In this document: in pieces, positions 17,547 through 26,722 of the stretch
Position numbering within the stretch: the stretch's first letter is position 1
Layout of the letters: each line of letters opens with the position of its first letter
Assembly: GCF_000230835.1 (NCBI RefSeq)
Contig: NZ_CM001240.1
Span: 5,110,779-5,174,778 of the forward strand
Source: Clostridium sp. DL-VIII
GTDB taxonomy: Bacteria; Bacillota; Clostridia; Clostridiales; Clostridiaceae
Reading direction: 5' to 3'
Length of the DNA stretch: 64,000 nucleotides
Translations under genes and position numbers: made by a program
Notes under the pieces: generated by a model
Told to the model about the DNA's origin: nothing
The model's input: the letters and a program-made list of their open reading frames with translations, nothing else
Database searches by the model: none

Positions 17547-18929
17547 GGCTCAACACTAAAAACTGTGCTTGACATAAAATAATTATAAAATTAAATGAAA
17601 AATGCATTCAAATTCCTGTATTCTATAAGTGACTAATCCAATAGAATTGAAGGAGTTTAAATGCAATTACAGGATATCACTAATATATTAAATTTACAAG
17701 GAATAAATGTTATCAATTTTATCTATGGTTTTGAAGATAGAATTTGTATTGAAATCCAACCTACAGAATATACTCAACCTTGTCCGTGCTGTAAGAGTTT
17801 TAAAATAATAAGACGAGGCTCATCTGGAATTAGAAGAGTAAGGCATCTTCCTATATTTCAAAACGAGGTAATATTAAAGGTTCCTAAAATAAGAATGTCC
17901 TGTAAGGATTGTAATGCCTCTTTTTCATGGCAATATTCATTCCTGACTGGAAAGAGTCGTTATACTAATGAATTTCAAGAGTTTATTGCAACTAAAGTAC
18001 CAGGAGCAACGGTTATTCACTGTGCTAGAACATTGAAAATACCATATTCTACAGTTGAAAGAATATATAAAAATTATATTGACTATGTTGTTCCACAATT
18101 GCAAGCAAAAGTTATATTAGAAAGTTCTAACACTAACAAGCTTATACTTGGAATGGATGATTTTGCTATAAGGAAAGGACATAGTTATAATACTGGAATT
18201 CATGACCTTCGTAACGGAACATTACTTGAAATAATTCCAGGAAGAAAACTTGAAGAGCTTAGAAGTCATAAGACTGTAAATCCAGAACTTTTTGAGCTCC
18301 GACCTTTTGCTATAGTAATGGATTTGGCTCCATATTATCACACATTTGCAAAAGAAGTATACCCAGATGCTATACGTATTGCGGATAGGTTTCATGTTAA
18401 TAGCTATGCTATGGAAGCTCTTAGAGGCGTAAGAAAACGCATAAGTTGTGATTTAACTCCTGCGGCACGGACAGTATTGAAAAGAAATAAATCAGTACTT
18501 GAAAAACGGAATGAATATCTTACATCAAAAGAGGTTGAGATGCTCCAGCAGTTGTTGTCATTATCACCTGACCTAAAAGCAGTATATGAGTGGAAAGAGG
18601 AACTTATTGAGTGGTATGACTGTTGTTCAAGTGTTATACAGGCAACAAATGTATTTGATAAATGGTGTAAAAAAGGACATTCACTAAATATACCTGAGGT
18701 AGAACGTGCTTTGGTTACTTTTGAAAACTGGAGACAAGAAATAATTAACTATCATCATTGTAGATATACCAATGCCGCTGTTGAAGGTAGAAACGGTAAA
18801 ATTAAAGCAATTCAACGCAGACACTATTTTACAAGGAATAAAGACTACTACAAAGGAAGAATTTTATTAGAATGTAATAACCATTTCTTGACAGCTTAAG
18901 CTGTCAAGAACATATTTTGATGTTGAGCC
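17547..18929 (+). mobile_element. ISL3-family insertion sequence, complete, 8-bp target duplication
   Basis: 1383 bp bounded by imperfect terminal inverted repeats of ~28 bp starting GGCTCAACA. Both ends are flanked by AAAATTTT (17539-17546 and 18930-18937), the 8-bp target duplication expected for ISL3. It carries one intact transposase. The intact ends, intact gene and exact target duplication suggest recent insertion. It landed in the last codons of the hydrolase gene at 18896-19933. Confidence 0.93.
17661..18899 (+). CDS. ISL3-family transposase
   Basis: 412 residues, full length for the family. The N-terminal zinc ribbon has CPCC and CKDC pairs, followed by a helix-turn-helix region and the DDE catalytic domain: GMDDFAIRKG (first Asp), IVMDLAPYY and ADRFH (second), and NAAVEGRNGKIK (catalytic Glu). 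No frameshift or stop interrupts it. Good ribosome site (AAGGAG, 7 bp before ATG). It performs cut-and-paste transposition of the element that carries it. Confidence 0.95.
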   Translation: MQLQDITNILNLQGINVINFIYGFEDRICIEIQPTEYTQPCPCCKSFKIIRRGSSGIRRVRHLPIFQNEVILKVPKIRMSCKDCNASFSWQYSFLTGKSRYTNEFQEFIATKVPGATVIHCARTLKIPYSTVERIYKNYIDYVVPQLQAKVILESSNTNKLILGMDDFAIRKGHSYNTGIHDLRNGTLLEIIPGRKLEELRSHKTVNPELFELRPFAIVMDLAPYYHTFAKEVYPDAIRIADRFHVNSYAMEALRGVRKRISCDLTPAARTVLKRNKSVLEKRNEYLTSKEVEMLQQLLSLSPDLKAVYEWKEELIEWYDCCSSVIQATNVFDKWCKKGHSLNIPEVERALVTFENWRQEIINYHHCRYTNAAVEGRNGKIKAIQRRHYFTRNKDYYKGRILLECNNHFLTA

Positions 18930-19933
18930 AAAATTTTATTAAAAAAAGGGAATGAAATCCCATCTTTTTCAAAATAAGCTTCATGCTTAGAGTCTTTTAC
19001 ATAAACTAGTTCACAATTTTCAGCATAAGTTGAAAACTTATTTTGTGCCCTTGGAATAACATGAGTATCATGTTCTGCTTGAAATAATAACACTGGTATT
19101 TTTACTTTTAAAACATTCTCCTTCTTAATTAGTTTTCTAGTTGCCTTTAAACTTTCAAGATACCATATTGCAGAAGATCCTCCACTATGATAACAATTAT
19201 TATTTCTAATTTTCTCCTGCAGATAGTCATACCTTTCCTTACAGCTGGTAGATCTGCTAGAAAACATTTTTTTATCCCTGTACGGCAATTGCCCTGGAAG
19301 ATAATTAATTCCTTTCCCCAAAAGCTTCATTCCTCCTGCAACAACATTGGCTAATACTTTAGGCACTTTTCCTGTATTTATTTCATACATCGGAGAACTA
19401 AGTACCGCTGCTTTAAAATATTTAGTATAAGACTCTAAAAAAACAGTTCCTATTGCTCCTCCCATTGAATGAGCAAATAAAAATAAACTCTTATTTTCAT
19501 TTTGAGGAAAAACAATCTCATCTATAAATTTCTTAAAATCATCCACATAATAATTGAACCGTTCAACATTAATTTGGTACTCATCCATTCCAAGCCTTTG
19601 AGAACGTCCATGCCCTCTATGTTCAAGAATAAAAACCGAATATCCTTCTCTCATAAGATAATAGATAACTTCATTATACTTTTCTGTAAACTCGCCAAAT
19701 CCATGACATATAACGACACCTGCTTTTGAGTTTTCCACTATATATTTTTCATAATAAAGTTTTATATTATTTACTCCTGAAATATATCCTTTTTTTAAAT
19801 TTTCCTTTAAATATGGTTCTACCTTGCTTGACATTTCTTCTTTATAATGACTTTGTGAAATATATTTGTTAACATCTCTAAATTCAAAATCTAAATCCGA
19901 ATATATCCTTGACGACTTTATTTCTTTACTCAT
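18896..19933 (-). CDS. Alpha/beta hydrolase (lysophospholipase/monoacylglycerol lipase type), C-terminus replaced by IS sequence
   Basis: 345 residues. Hydrolase_4 family: the nucleophile elbow is FAHSMGGAIG, the oxyanion region CHGFGE, the acid is in FQAEHDTHV and the catalytic His is probably in KDSKHEAYFE. It cleaves ester bonds of lysolipids or monoglycerides, probably in the cytosol. The last ten residues (AQHQNMFLTA) are encoded by the right end of the IS. Joining the flanks across the 8-bp duplication restores FNKIL-SFYDRNI and a stop at 17514-17516. The catalytic residues lie before the junction, so the protein may still work. The original terminator is now 1.4 kb away. Confidence 0.88.
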   Translation of the reverse strand: MSKEIKSSRIYSDLDFEFRDVNKYISQSHYKEEMSSKVEPYLKENLKKGYISGVNNIKLYYEKYIVENSKAGVVICHGFGEFTEKYNEVIYYLMREGYSVFILEHRGHGRSQRLGMDEYQINVERFNYYVDDFKKFIDEIVFPQNENKSLFLFAHSMGGAIGTVFLESYTKYFKAAVLSSPMYEINTGKVPKVLANVVAGGMKLLGKGINYLPGQLPYRDKKMFSSRSTSCKERYDYLQEKIRNNNCYHSGGSSAIWYLESLKATRKLIKKENVLKVKIPVLLFQAEHDTHVIPRAQNKFSTYAENCELVYVKDSKHEAYFEKDGISFPFFNKILAQHQNMFLTA

Positions 19934-20202
19934 GCTTCTACAATCCTTTCTTATAATTTTATATATACCTTATATTTTATGAGTACTATTCTAATTATAA
20001 TATAAATTATTCGTTTTAAATTCATGATAATTATAAGTTAAGATATAGAATAATTAATATAAATATACAACATGTAAGCTAGACTTATCACTTTTCAGCC
20101 ATAATTTATTGAGAGCTGTTTATTAATTTATATCATCTGAAAATTACAAGTTTTAACTTATATTTATATGTTAATAATTATATAAATATATTCATATTAT
20201 AA
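19934..20202. other. AT-rich spacer, nothing recognised
   Basis: Upstream region of the hydrolase. Together with the hairpin at 20203-20299 it fills 408 bp between genes. No coding frame, repeat or clear promoter was identified. Confidence 0.4.
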
Positions 20203-20299
20203 AAATGGGTAGCCTTCTATTAAACAATGCTGCGTTTAAAATACAATTGTATAAATCCTCTTATATTTTATAGCAGGCAAACATCAGGACTACCCATTT
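20203..20299 (-). terminator. Long branched hairpin terminator after HD-GYP pair
   Basis: AAATGGGTAG pairs with CTACCCATTT across ~77 nt that themselves fold (GCTGCG...AAAATA with TATTTTATAGCAGGC). The minus strand ends in TTTTTATAA. It looks like a terminator with an unusually elaborate loop. I tested it by eye against c-di-GMP riboswitch consensus and found no match. Confidence 0.6.
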
Positions 20300-20341
20300 C
20301 ATTATTCCTTTAATATTTAAACCTCAATCAATTATTTAATT

Positions 20342-21400
20342 CTAGCTTAATACTAGTTCCTTTATGTATATATCTTTATTTTTACTTAAATCTATAAACT
20401 CACCATCTTTTAATAATAACGGCTTAGATAAGTCATTTACATTTATCTGCAGTATTTTAGCTTTTTCCCCTGTACTTAGTAATACATCTTCACCCATGTA
20501 ATAATTAGCTATATGTTCTAAAAATACTTTTGAATATTCATAATCTAATTTGTTTAAGCTCTTTTCTTTAATTATCTCTAAAATCTCAAACGGGCCTCTT
20601 TTATTTCTATATTTTTCATCCGAGTTCATTACATCAAGTTCATCTGCAATTGCAATGATCTTTGCAAAGCAATGTATCTTTTCTCCAGTTATTCCAAGTG
20701 GATAGCCAGATCCATCTTCTCGTTCGTGATGCATAAGCACTCCATAACTTACAGATTTATCTAAAAATGGAATACCATCAACATGTTTATATCCTATTTT
20801 AGTATGCTGTTTTACATCATTATATCTTCCTTGTATTAAAATATCAGGTTTTTCTGGAATCTTTAAATCTAATTTAGTCATACCAAAATCATGCAATAAT
20901 GCTGAATAGATTAGTAAGTTTATTTTTGATTGTTCCAGTCCAATCCATTTTCCTAAAAGAGCACTTAGGGCTGCAACATTTACCCCATGTCTATATATTG
21001 GATCATCTCCACTCCCCCTAAAGACGACATTGCTTATAACAATTTCAGCAGACTTTAACTCCCTTTGGATTTTTTCTGAAAATATTCTAAGATCATTAAC
21101 TCTATTTTCCTTAACTCTACTCAATTTTAAAAACATATCTTTTAGCTCTGAACTTATTTCTTTAAACGTTTCTTCTACCTTTTTCATTTCTGCTTCTTTA
21201 GTATTTTGTGCTATTACTTCTTCGGGCACATTGACTTCAATCTTTTCAAGAAAATATGCCTTATTTAATCGAGCAATTAGCTCCTCATTTACAACTGATC
21301 CTTCTTTTATTAGAAGATTTCCATTCTTTATAACATCTTTTGTAATGACCATTCCTGATTTCAATTCTTGTACGTTTACCAATTCCTTTTTATTCTTCAT
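20342..21400 (-). CDS. HD-GYP domain protein (copy 1, variant metal-site neighbour)
   Basis: 352 residues. An N-terminal region of ~120 residues is shared with its neighbour, then comes an HD-GYP domain with H170-D171 and HHEREDGSGYP near 225. HD-GYP proteins hydrolyse c-di-GMP. The usual HDxGK lysine is methionine here (HDFGM, residue 174), whereas the downstream-coordinate paralogue keeps Lys. The intervening THxxxGY histidine is kept as QHTKIGY. It may therefore be a weaker or regulatory enzyme. Start 32 bp after the paralogue's stop; one operon with terminator at 20203-20299. Confidence 0.85.
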   Translation of the reverse strand: MKNKKELVNVQELKSGMVITKDVIKNGNLLIKEGSVVNEELIARLNKAYFLEKIEVNVPEEVIAQNTKEAEMKKVEETFKEISSELKDMFLKLSRVKENRVNDLRIFSEKIQRELKSAEIVISNVVFRGSGDDPIYRHGVNVAALSALLGKWIGLEQSKINLLIYSALLHDFGMTKLDLKIPEKPDILIQGRYNDVKQHTKIGYKHVDGIPFLDKSVSYGVLMHHEREDGSGYPLGITGEKIHCFAKIIAIADELDVMNSDEKYRNKRGPFEILEIIKEKSLNKLDYEYSKVFLEHIANYYMGEDVLLSTGEKAKILQINVNDLSKPLLLKDGEFIDLSKNKDIYIKELVLS

Positions 21401-21432
21401 AAAACTTTCCCCCTATTGCTGCAATTATACCT

Positions 21433-22488
21433 TTAAAATAATATTTCTTTAATATATAAATCTTTTTCCTTAGCTAAGTCTATAAATTTATCATTTTTTA
21501 ATATAAGAGGTTTTTCTAAATCATTTACATTCATCAGTATTATCTTGCATTTTTCGTTCGTATTTAATAATACTTCCTCTCCTATATAATAACCCACTAT
21601 ATGTTCTAGAAATACTTTTACATATTCATAGTCTAATTTCCCAAGGCCTTCATCTTTAACTATCTGCAAGGCTTCAAATGGTAGCTTTTTTTTCTTATAT
21701 GTTCTATCTGAATTTATTGCGTCAAATACATCTGCTATAGCAATAATTCTTGCAAATTGATGTATCTCTTTTCCTTTTAACCCCAATGGATATCCAGAAC
21801 CATCTACTCTTTCATGATGCATTAGAACACCATAACTTACCGCCTTGTCCAAAAATGAAATATTCTTTATAAATTTATACCCTACCTGTGCATGAGTTTT
21901 TATTACCTTTAATTCTTTTGGGGTTAAAGCTGCTTCTTTATCTAACACTTCTCTATCTATTTTAGTCTTTCCAAAATCATGTAGAATTGCAGAATAAACT
22001 AACAAATTTAACTGCGCTTTATCAAGTTCCAGCCATTTTCCTAAAAGAGCACTTAATGCTGCAACATTCACTCCATGCCTATAAATGGAGTCTGTCCCAC
22101 TTCCATAAAGCACTATGTTTTTTATAACTAAGCTGCTTGGTTTTAATTCACTCTGAATTTTTTGAGAAAACTCTCTAATTTCATTCATAGCTGCTCCATT
22201 TTCATTCATTAATTGTCTAAACGTTTTAGGCAGCTTTAAAGCTATCTCTTTAAATTCCTCTTCTACTTTATTAGGTTCTTTCTTTTTAATAATATTCTTT
22301 TGTACTTTTCTATCATATATTATTGCGTTTCCAATAAATAACAAACCTTGTATCCTTTTTATCATCTGCTTATTTATTGGAATATCTTTTTTTAGTAATA
22401 CCCTTCCATTTTGTTCTACATCTTTTGCTAATATCATGCCTTCTTCTAACTGATTAAAGCTTACTACCCTTGTATTATTTTCATCCAT
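21433..22488 (-). CDS. HD-GYP domain protein, predicted c-di-GMP phosphodiesterase (copy 2)
   Basis: 351 residues, colinear with the adjacent copy from end to end, so the two arose by tandem duplication. All HD-GYP features are present: HDFGK (170-174), KTHAQVGY, HHERVDGSGYP (GYP at 232-234) and IADVFDAI. It has no receiver or membrane domain; the shared N-terminal ~120 residues may be a sensor. It is the first gene of the two-gene operon. Predicted to lower cellular c-di-GMP, which is relevant because the window also carries a c-di-GMP riboswitch. Confidence 0.88.
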   Translation of the reverse strand: MDENNTRVVSFNQLEEGMILAKDVEQNGRVLLKKDIPINKQMIKRIQGLLFIGNAIIYDRKVQKNIIKKKEPNKVEEEFKEIALKLPKTFRQLMNENGAAMNEIREFSQKIQSELKPSSLVIKNIVLYGSGTDSIYRHGVNVAALSALLGKWLELDKAQLNLLVYSAILHDFGKTKIDREVLDKEAALTPKELKVIKTHAQVGYKFIKNISFLDKAVSYGVLMHHERVDGSGYPLGLKGKEIHQFARIIAIADVFDAINSDRTYKKKKLPFEALQIVKDEGLGKLDYEYVKVFLEHIVGYYIGEEVLLNTNEKCKIILMNVNDLEKPLILKNDKFIDLAKEKDLYIKEILF

Positions 22489-22901
22489 TCACTCTCACAC
22501 CCATCATACCCTATTTTTTACTTCTAAATGTAATATTAGTTTATTATCGTATATTTCGATAATAATTTTAACTGTTTTGAAATAAAATATTATTATTCAA
22601 AACAAATTCCACCATAATTCACCTGATTTATTAGACCATAATATAATTAACAATAATCTAATTCTACATTATTATTGAAAACAAATTTTGCAATTAAAGT
22701 TTTTTAGAAAATATGCTCAATTAAATTATATTATTCTATATTTTTTATTTTTTGTAAAAAATTCTTTGAATTTTAATTAATGTTAGTAATAACAAAAATA
22801 GCACATTTACTTACACTTATTTAACTATTTACTCATATAGAAATTACCATCATAGGAACATTACTTTATTAGCAATGTGTTAGAGTATATCCTTGATATA
22901 T
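22489..22901. other. AT-rich spacer upstream of HD-GYP operon
   Basis: 413 bp, extremely AT-rich, with a repeated ATTATTNAAAACAAATT-like motif near 22590 and 22672 (two loosely similar copies about 80 bp apart). No ORF or recognised regulatory element. It must hold the promoter of the HD-GYP operon. Confidence 0.35.
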
Positions 22902-22937
22902 AAAAAAGGATGAAATAAAAATAAATTTCATCCTTTT
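22902..22937 (-). terminator. Terminator after small basic protein gene
   Basis: AAAAAAGGATGAAAT pairs with ATTTCATCCTTTTTT across a 6-nt loop, 11 bp past the stop codon, U-rich on both strands. It supports the reality of the small gene at 22948-23106. Confidence 0.85.
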
Positions 22938-22947
22938 TTATATAATT

Positions 22948-23106
22948 TTACTCTATAGGTGATGCTTTCTTATTCCCTGTTTTAGCTTTCCCTTGAATTT
23001 CTCCAGGAACATTCCTTACATCATTTTTTTTATAATTCATTTTATGATTACTTTCTGTTCCATGTGGTTCACTTGGATCTGGTCTTCTCATTCCTGCTTT
23101 TGCCAT
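22948..23106 (-). CDS. Small basic conserved-looking protein, 52 residues
   Basis: An ATG at 23106 after AAAGGAT (12-nt spacing) opens a 52-residue frame ending in TAA and directly followed by a strong terminator. The product starts MAKAGMRRPDPSEPHGTES and is polar, basic and rich in Lys, Asn, Pro and Gly with no hydrophobic core. It resembles the small, unstructured proteins made by spore-formers, but I cannot name the family. The terminator and codon use are the main evidence that it is real. Confidence 0.6.
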   Translation of the reverse strand: MAKAGMRRPDPSEPHGTESNHKMNYKKNDVRNVPGEIQGKAKTGNKKASPIE

Positions 23107-23229
23107 AAATATTTTCATCCTTTCTAAAATCTACTGATATTAACTTCAATTTTAGTATTGTAAAAATATTTATATAGTATACATTCTTTTGACTTAAGAA
23201 TTAAATAATAATTTATATCTTAAGAAGTT

Positions 23230-23577
23230 TTATTGTTCTTCTATCCACTTATTCCAAATATCCGAATTATATCCAACGGTTGCTTCCTTACCATTTCTAA
23301 CCACAGGTGTTTTAATAACCTTTTGATTTTTTAATAATAATTCAGTTTTTACTTCAGCACTTCGTATATTATTAAAATTTAGTTTTGTATACTCTTTTGA
23401 TTTAGTATCTATTAAATCATTAATACTTACAGAATTAAGTACACTATTAAACTCACCTTTGCTCATAGCTTTCTCATTTAAATCGATAAATTGAAATTTT
23501 ATATTTCTTTCTTTAAAGAAACGCTCTGCTTTTTTGGTATCAAAACATTTCTTGGTCCCAAATATTTGTATGTTCAT
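23230..23577 (-). CDS. ArsC/Spx-family thioredoxin-fold protein
   Basis: 115 residues, full length for the ArsC-like (YffB/Spx) family. The N-terminal IFGTKKCFDTKKAERFF holds the single active-site cysteine (C11) and the family basic residues. PVVRNGK near the C-terminus is the usual cis-Pro segment. It has CxxT rather than the CxxC redox switch of Spx. Family members include arsenate reductases and redox regulators. No ars genes are nearby, so a redox or glutaredoxin-like role is as likely as arsenate reduction. Confidence 0.8.
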   Translation of the reverse strand: MNIQIFGTKKCFDTKKAERFFKERNIKFQFIDLNEKAMSKGEFNSVLNSVSINDLIDTKSKEYTKLNFNNIRSAEVKTELLLKNQKVIKTPVVRNGKEATVGYNSDIWNKWIEEQ

Positions 23578-23902
23578 ATTACTTTATACCTCATATTTCT
23601 AAATTTTAATCATTATCAAAAACAATTATAAATAATAAACACATACCTTGTATAGTAAATATAATATTTTTATTTATATTATTATACCCAAATAAAAATA
23701 CCAACTCATATTACCTTTATTTGTATATTATAGTCAAAATATCAATTGTACTAAAATATTTATCTTTATAATGAATTTTTTCCTATTTCAATCGTTGAAA
23801 AAGTTTATATTATGTCATATAATGTAATAGTGATAAGATATTTAGCATATTGAAATTATCCCTAAATTTCAGTATAATCAAACCCTTATATACCCACTAA
23901 AT

Positions 23903-23943
23903 AAAAATAAGAGATTAGTTAGTAGCTAGTTTCTTATTTTTTG
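23903..23943 (+). terminator. Hairpin with U-run, plus-strand oriented
   Basis: AAAATAAGA pairs with TCTTATTTT, followed by TTG on the plus strand. It lies in the 508-bp spacer 23578-24085, which otherwise contains only the deoD terminator and AT-rich DNA with no ORF. Confidence 0.5.
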
Positions 23944-23985
23944 TTTACAATGAATGCGTTATTTCTTACTTTTTAACATAAAAAT

Positions 23986-24062
23986 AGAAGATCCGTCTTA
24001 TAGTTTAGGATGATCGTTAATTTCCAAAATTAGCAAACACATAAATCAAGTACGAATCTTCT
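23986..24062 (-). terminator. Terminator of the deo operon
   Basis: AGAAGATTCGT and ACGGATCTTCT (one wobble) enclose a long ~55-nt loop, followed by ATTTTTATG on the minus strand, 24 bp after the deoD stop. The large loop is unusual. Confidence 0.7.
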
Positions 24063-24085
24063 TTAGTTTATTATCTATTTAATTA

Positions 24086-24799
24086 CTATTTATCTGATTT
24101 TACTATTGTCTCAAGCGCAACTTCCATCATGTTTGTAAATGTTAATTGTCTTTCTTCTGCACTTGTAATTTCTCCAGTTACAAAATGATCACTTACTGTA
24201 AGTAGGGCTAACGCGTTAACTCCAAATTTAGCTGCAATTGTATACAATGCTGCTGCTTCCATTTCTACTCCTAAGCATCCAAACTTAGCCCATTTCTTCC
24301 AGTCTTCAGTATCATCACCATAAAATACATCTGAACTATATATACTTCCAACCTTCGGATCAAAACCTTTTTCAACTGCAACATCATAGGCAGGTTTTAA
24401 TAAATCGAAACTTGCTGTTGGAGCAAATGTTCTTCCTTGGAATCTTACTAAATTTAAATTTGAATCTGTTGAAGCTGACATAGCTATTATAAGATCTCTA
24501 ACTTTAACTTTTTCACTATATCCACCACAAGTTCCAACTCTTATAAGATTCTTAACTCCATAACTTTGAATCAATTCATTAACATATATTGAAATTGATG
24601 GTATTCCCATTCCTGTTCCCTGAACAGAAACTCTTTTTCCTTTATATGTTCCTGTAAAACCATACATTCCTCTAACTTCATTATAACATACTGCATTTTC
24701 CAAAAATGTTTCTGCAATAAATTTTGCTCTTAAAGGATCTCCTGGTAATAATACGCTTTCTGCGATAGCACCTTCTGGTGCGTTAATATGAATACTCAT
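24086..24799 (-). CDS. deoD: Purine nucleoside phosphorylase, DeoD type
   Basis: 237 residues, the family length for hexameric PNPs. It begins [25 protein letters not shown], with the phosphate-binding GDPLRA and GTGMGIPS motifs, VGTCGG, and the base-binding EMEAAALY and TVSDH segments. It splits purine (deoxy)nucleosides with phosphate into base and (deoxy)ribose 1-phosphate. It is the last gene of a salvage and catabolism operon, 24 bp after cdd. A second, different-family PNP (punA type) is encoded at 52880-53692. Confidence 0.96.
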   Translation of the reverse strand: MSIHINAPEGAIAESVLLPGDPLRAKFIAETFLENAVCYNEVRGMYGFTGTYKGKRVSVQGTGMGIPSISIYVNELIQSYGVKNLIRVGTCGGYSEKVKVRDLIIAMSASTDSNLNLVRFQGRTFAPTASFDLLKPAYDVAVEKGFDPKVGSIYSSDVFYGDDTEDWKKWAKFGCLGVEMEAAALYTIAAKFGVNALALLTVSDHFVTGEITSAEERQLTFTNMMEVALETIVKSDK

Positions 24800-24823
24800 T
24801 GTATACCTCCAAATTTATTCAGT

Positions 24824-25225
24824 TTAAAGTTTTCCTAATGCATCTTTTTTAAAAGCTCCTGGTAAAATATCATCCATGTCTTTTACCATATACTCTTTTT
24901 CATTTTTAGCTATTATTATTTTTACATCTTCATCGCCAAATTCTACAATTACTTGACGACAAATACCACAAGGATATGTGTATTCTTCCAAACTTCCAAC
25001 TACTGCTATAGCCTTTATTTTTGTTTCTCCCTCTGATATTCCTTTAAATATACCGGTTCTTTCAGCACAATTTGTAGCACCAAAAGATGCATTTTCTATA
25101 TTGCATCCTCCATAAATCTTTCCACTTTCAAAAAGCACTGCTGCTCCCACTTTAAATTTAGAATAAGGTGAATACGCTCTGTTTCTATACTCTAAAGCTG
25201 TCTTTATAAGTCTTTCATAATCCAT
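24824..25225 (-). CDS. cdd: Cytidine deaminase
   Basis: 133 residues, the tetrameric small form. The zinc site is NCAERTG (Cys plus catalytic Glu) and PCGICRQV (two Cys). It converts (deoxy)cytidine to (deoxy)uridine so that the pyrimidine phosphorylase of the same operon can act. It sits between deoB and deoD. A 154-bp spacer with a degenerate palindromic element separates it from deoB. Confidence 0.96.
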   Translation of the reverse strand: MDYERLIKTALEYRNRAYSPYSKFKVGAAVLFESGKIYGGCNIENASFGATNCAERTGIFKGISEGETKIKAIAVVGSLEEYTYPCGICRQVIVEFGDEDVKIIIAKNEKEYMVKDMDDILPGAFKKDALGKL

Positions 25226-25379
25226 AAAATCCCACCCCTTAAATCAGTTTACATTTTACATCTAACAGTATCTGCAATTTACAAACTCTTTCTTATATAT
25301 TAATATGCTTTTACCTTCTAGTAAGTATATATTTTTTAAACTCTATCTTAGTTTGTTCTTTAACTGTAAGGTATTAACC
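25226..25379. repeat. Degenerate palindromic spacer element in deo operon (between cdd and deoB)
   Basis: The spacer starts with AGTTTACA-type and ends with ACTGTAAGG/AAACTGTCAACTG-type segments in opposite orientation. They resemble the ends of the elements at 26575-26717, 28040-28167 and 28917-28985. There is no promoter or terminator. Confidence 0.4.
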
Positions 25380-26552
25380 TTAAACTGTCAACTGCTCTAA
25401 AAAGCTTGCTCCATTGTTTATTCTTTCAACTTTTAATACTTCTGCTACTGTTTGCCCCATATCTGCAAAAGAATTTCTAGTACCTAAATTAACATTTTCT
25501 TTTAATTGTTTTCCATATGCTAAAAATGGGACATGCTCTCTGCTGTGATCAGTTCCTGGCATAGTAGGATCGCAGCCATGATCTGCTGTTATAAATAAGA
25601 TATCGCTTTCTTTCATCGTATCTATAATTTCTTTAAGTCTTACGTCAAATTCTTCTAAACCTTTTGCATAAGATTTAAAGTCATTGCGATGTCCCCATTT
25701 CATGTCAAAATCAACAAGATTAGTAAATATTAAACCCTTGTTATCCTTTTTCATATAATCTAAGGTTTTATCTACTCCATCCATATTATCTTTAGTATGA
25801 ATTGCTTCTGTTATACCCTGACCACAGAATATATCTTCTATCTTACCAACACCAATAACATCTAATCCAGCATTTTTTATTTTATTCAAAACAGTATCAT
25901 ATGGTGGTAATAATGAAAAATCTCTTCTATTTGGTGTTCTAGTAAAGTTTCCTGGCTTTCCAATAAATGGCCTAGCTATTACTCTTGCAACAGCATGTTC
26001 TCCAGTTAACATTTCTCTTGCAATTCCACAAATTTTGTATAATTCCTCTAATGGCACTACATCTTCATGAGCAGCTATTTGGAATACACTGTCTGCTGAT
26101 GTATAAACAATAAGACTGCCACTTTTCATTTGCTCTTCACCAAGTTCATCTAGTATTACTGTACCAGAAGATGGCTTATTTCCTATAACTTTTCTTCCTG
26201 TTAATTTCTCGAATTTTTCTATTACATCTTTTGGGAAACCATTGGGGTAAGTTGGAAATGCCTTTTCTGATATAACGCCTCCCATTTCCCAATGACCTGT
26301 TGTTGTATCTTTACCATTAGATGCTTCTCTAAATCTAGCATAACATCCTATTGGTGCTTTTGAAGCTTCTACACCTTTAATATTTTCTATGTTTCCAAGT
26401 CCTAATTCCACCATATTAGGTAAATTCAATCCACCAACTGCCTTAGAAATATTTCCTATTGTATTAGCACCAACATCTCCAAATTTTTCAGCATCTGGCA
26501 TTTCTCCCATTCCTACGCTGTCTAAAACTATCCATATTACTCTATCTATCAT
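25380..26552 (-). CDS. deoB: Phosphopentomutase
   Basis: 390 residues, alkaline-phosphatase-superfamily fold. The N-terminal metal site is DSVGMGEMPDA, the phosphothreonine region is GKDTTTGHWEM, and the C-terminal metal ligands are in TADHGCDPT and TDHSREHVP. It interconverts (deoxy)ribose 1- and 5-phosphate, linking the phosphorylases to DeoC. GGGGTG ribosome site. Operon order deoC-pdp-deoB-cdd-deoD. Confidence 0.96.
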   Translation of the reverse strand: MIDRVIWIVLDSVGMGEMPDAEKFGDVGANTIGNISKAVGGLNLPNMVELGLGNIENIKGVEASKAPIGCYARFREASNGKDTTTGHWEMGGVISEKAFPTYPNGFPKDVIEKFEKLTGRKVIGNKPSSGTVILDELGEEQMKSGSLIVYTSADSVFQIAAHEDVVPLEELYKICGIAREMLTGEHAVARVIARPFIGKPGNFTRTPNRRDFSLLPPYDTVLNKIKNAGLDVIGVGKIEDIFCGQGITEAIHTKDNMDGVDKTLDYMKKDNKGLIFTNLVDFDMKWGHRNDFKSYAKGLEEFDVRLKEIIDTMKESDILFITADHGCDPTMPGTDHSREHVPFLAYGKQLKENVNLGTRNSFADMGQTVAEVLKVERINNGASFLEQLTV

Positions 26553-26574
26553 TTACAAAACACCCCTTTCTTCA

Positions 26575-26717
26575 GTTTACAGTTATCAGTGCACAGTTTG
26601 CAGTTAAGGATAAAGCCAAAATCGTTTCTTAAAATATATTTTTTAAATTCCAAAGGAAAATGGAAAATCAAAATTTTATATTTTGTTCTTCGAACTTTCA
26701 ACTGCTAATTGTTACTT
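26575..26717. repeat. Degenerate palindromic element between deoB and pdp
   Basis: The left end (CAGTTTACAGTTATCAGTGC and following CAGTTTGCAGTTAAGGAT) is recognisably the inverted counterpart of the right end (TTTCAACTGCTAATTGTTAC and TTGTTAACTATC). The centre is AT-rich. It has MITE-like geometry without any coding capacity. Confidence 0.5.
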
Positions 26718-26722
26718 GTTAA

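Noticed and set aside
20203..20299. Long hairpin considered as a c-di-GMP riboswitch because it adjoins HD-GYP genes
   Set aside because: It lies after, not before, the genes and lacks the class I and class II conserved bases.
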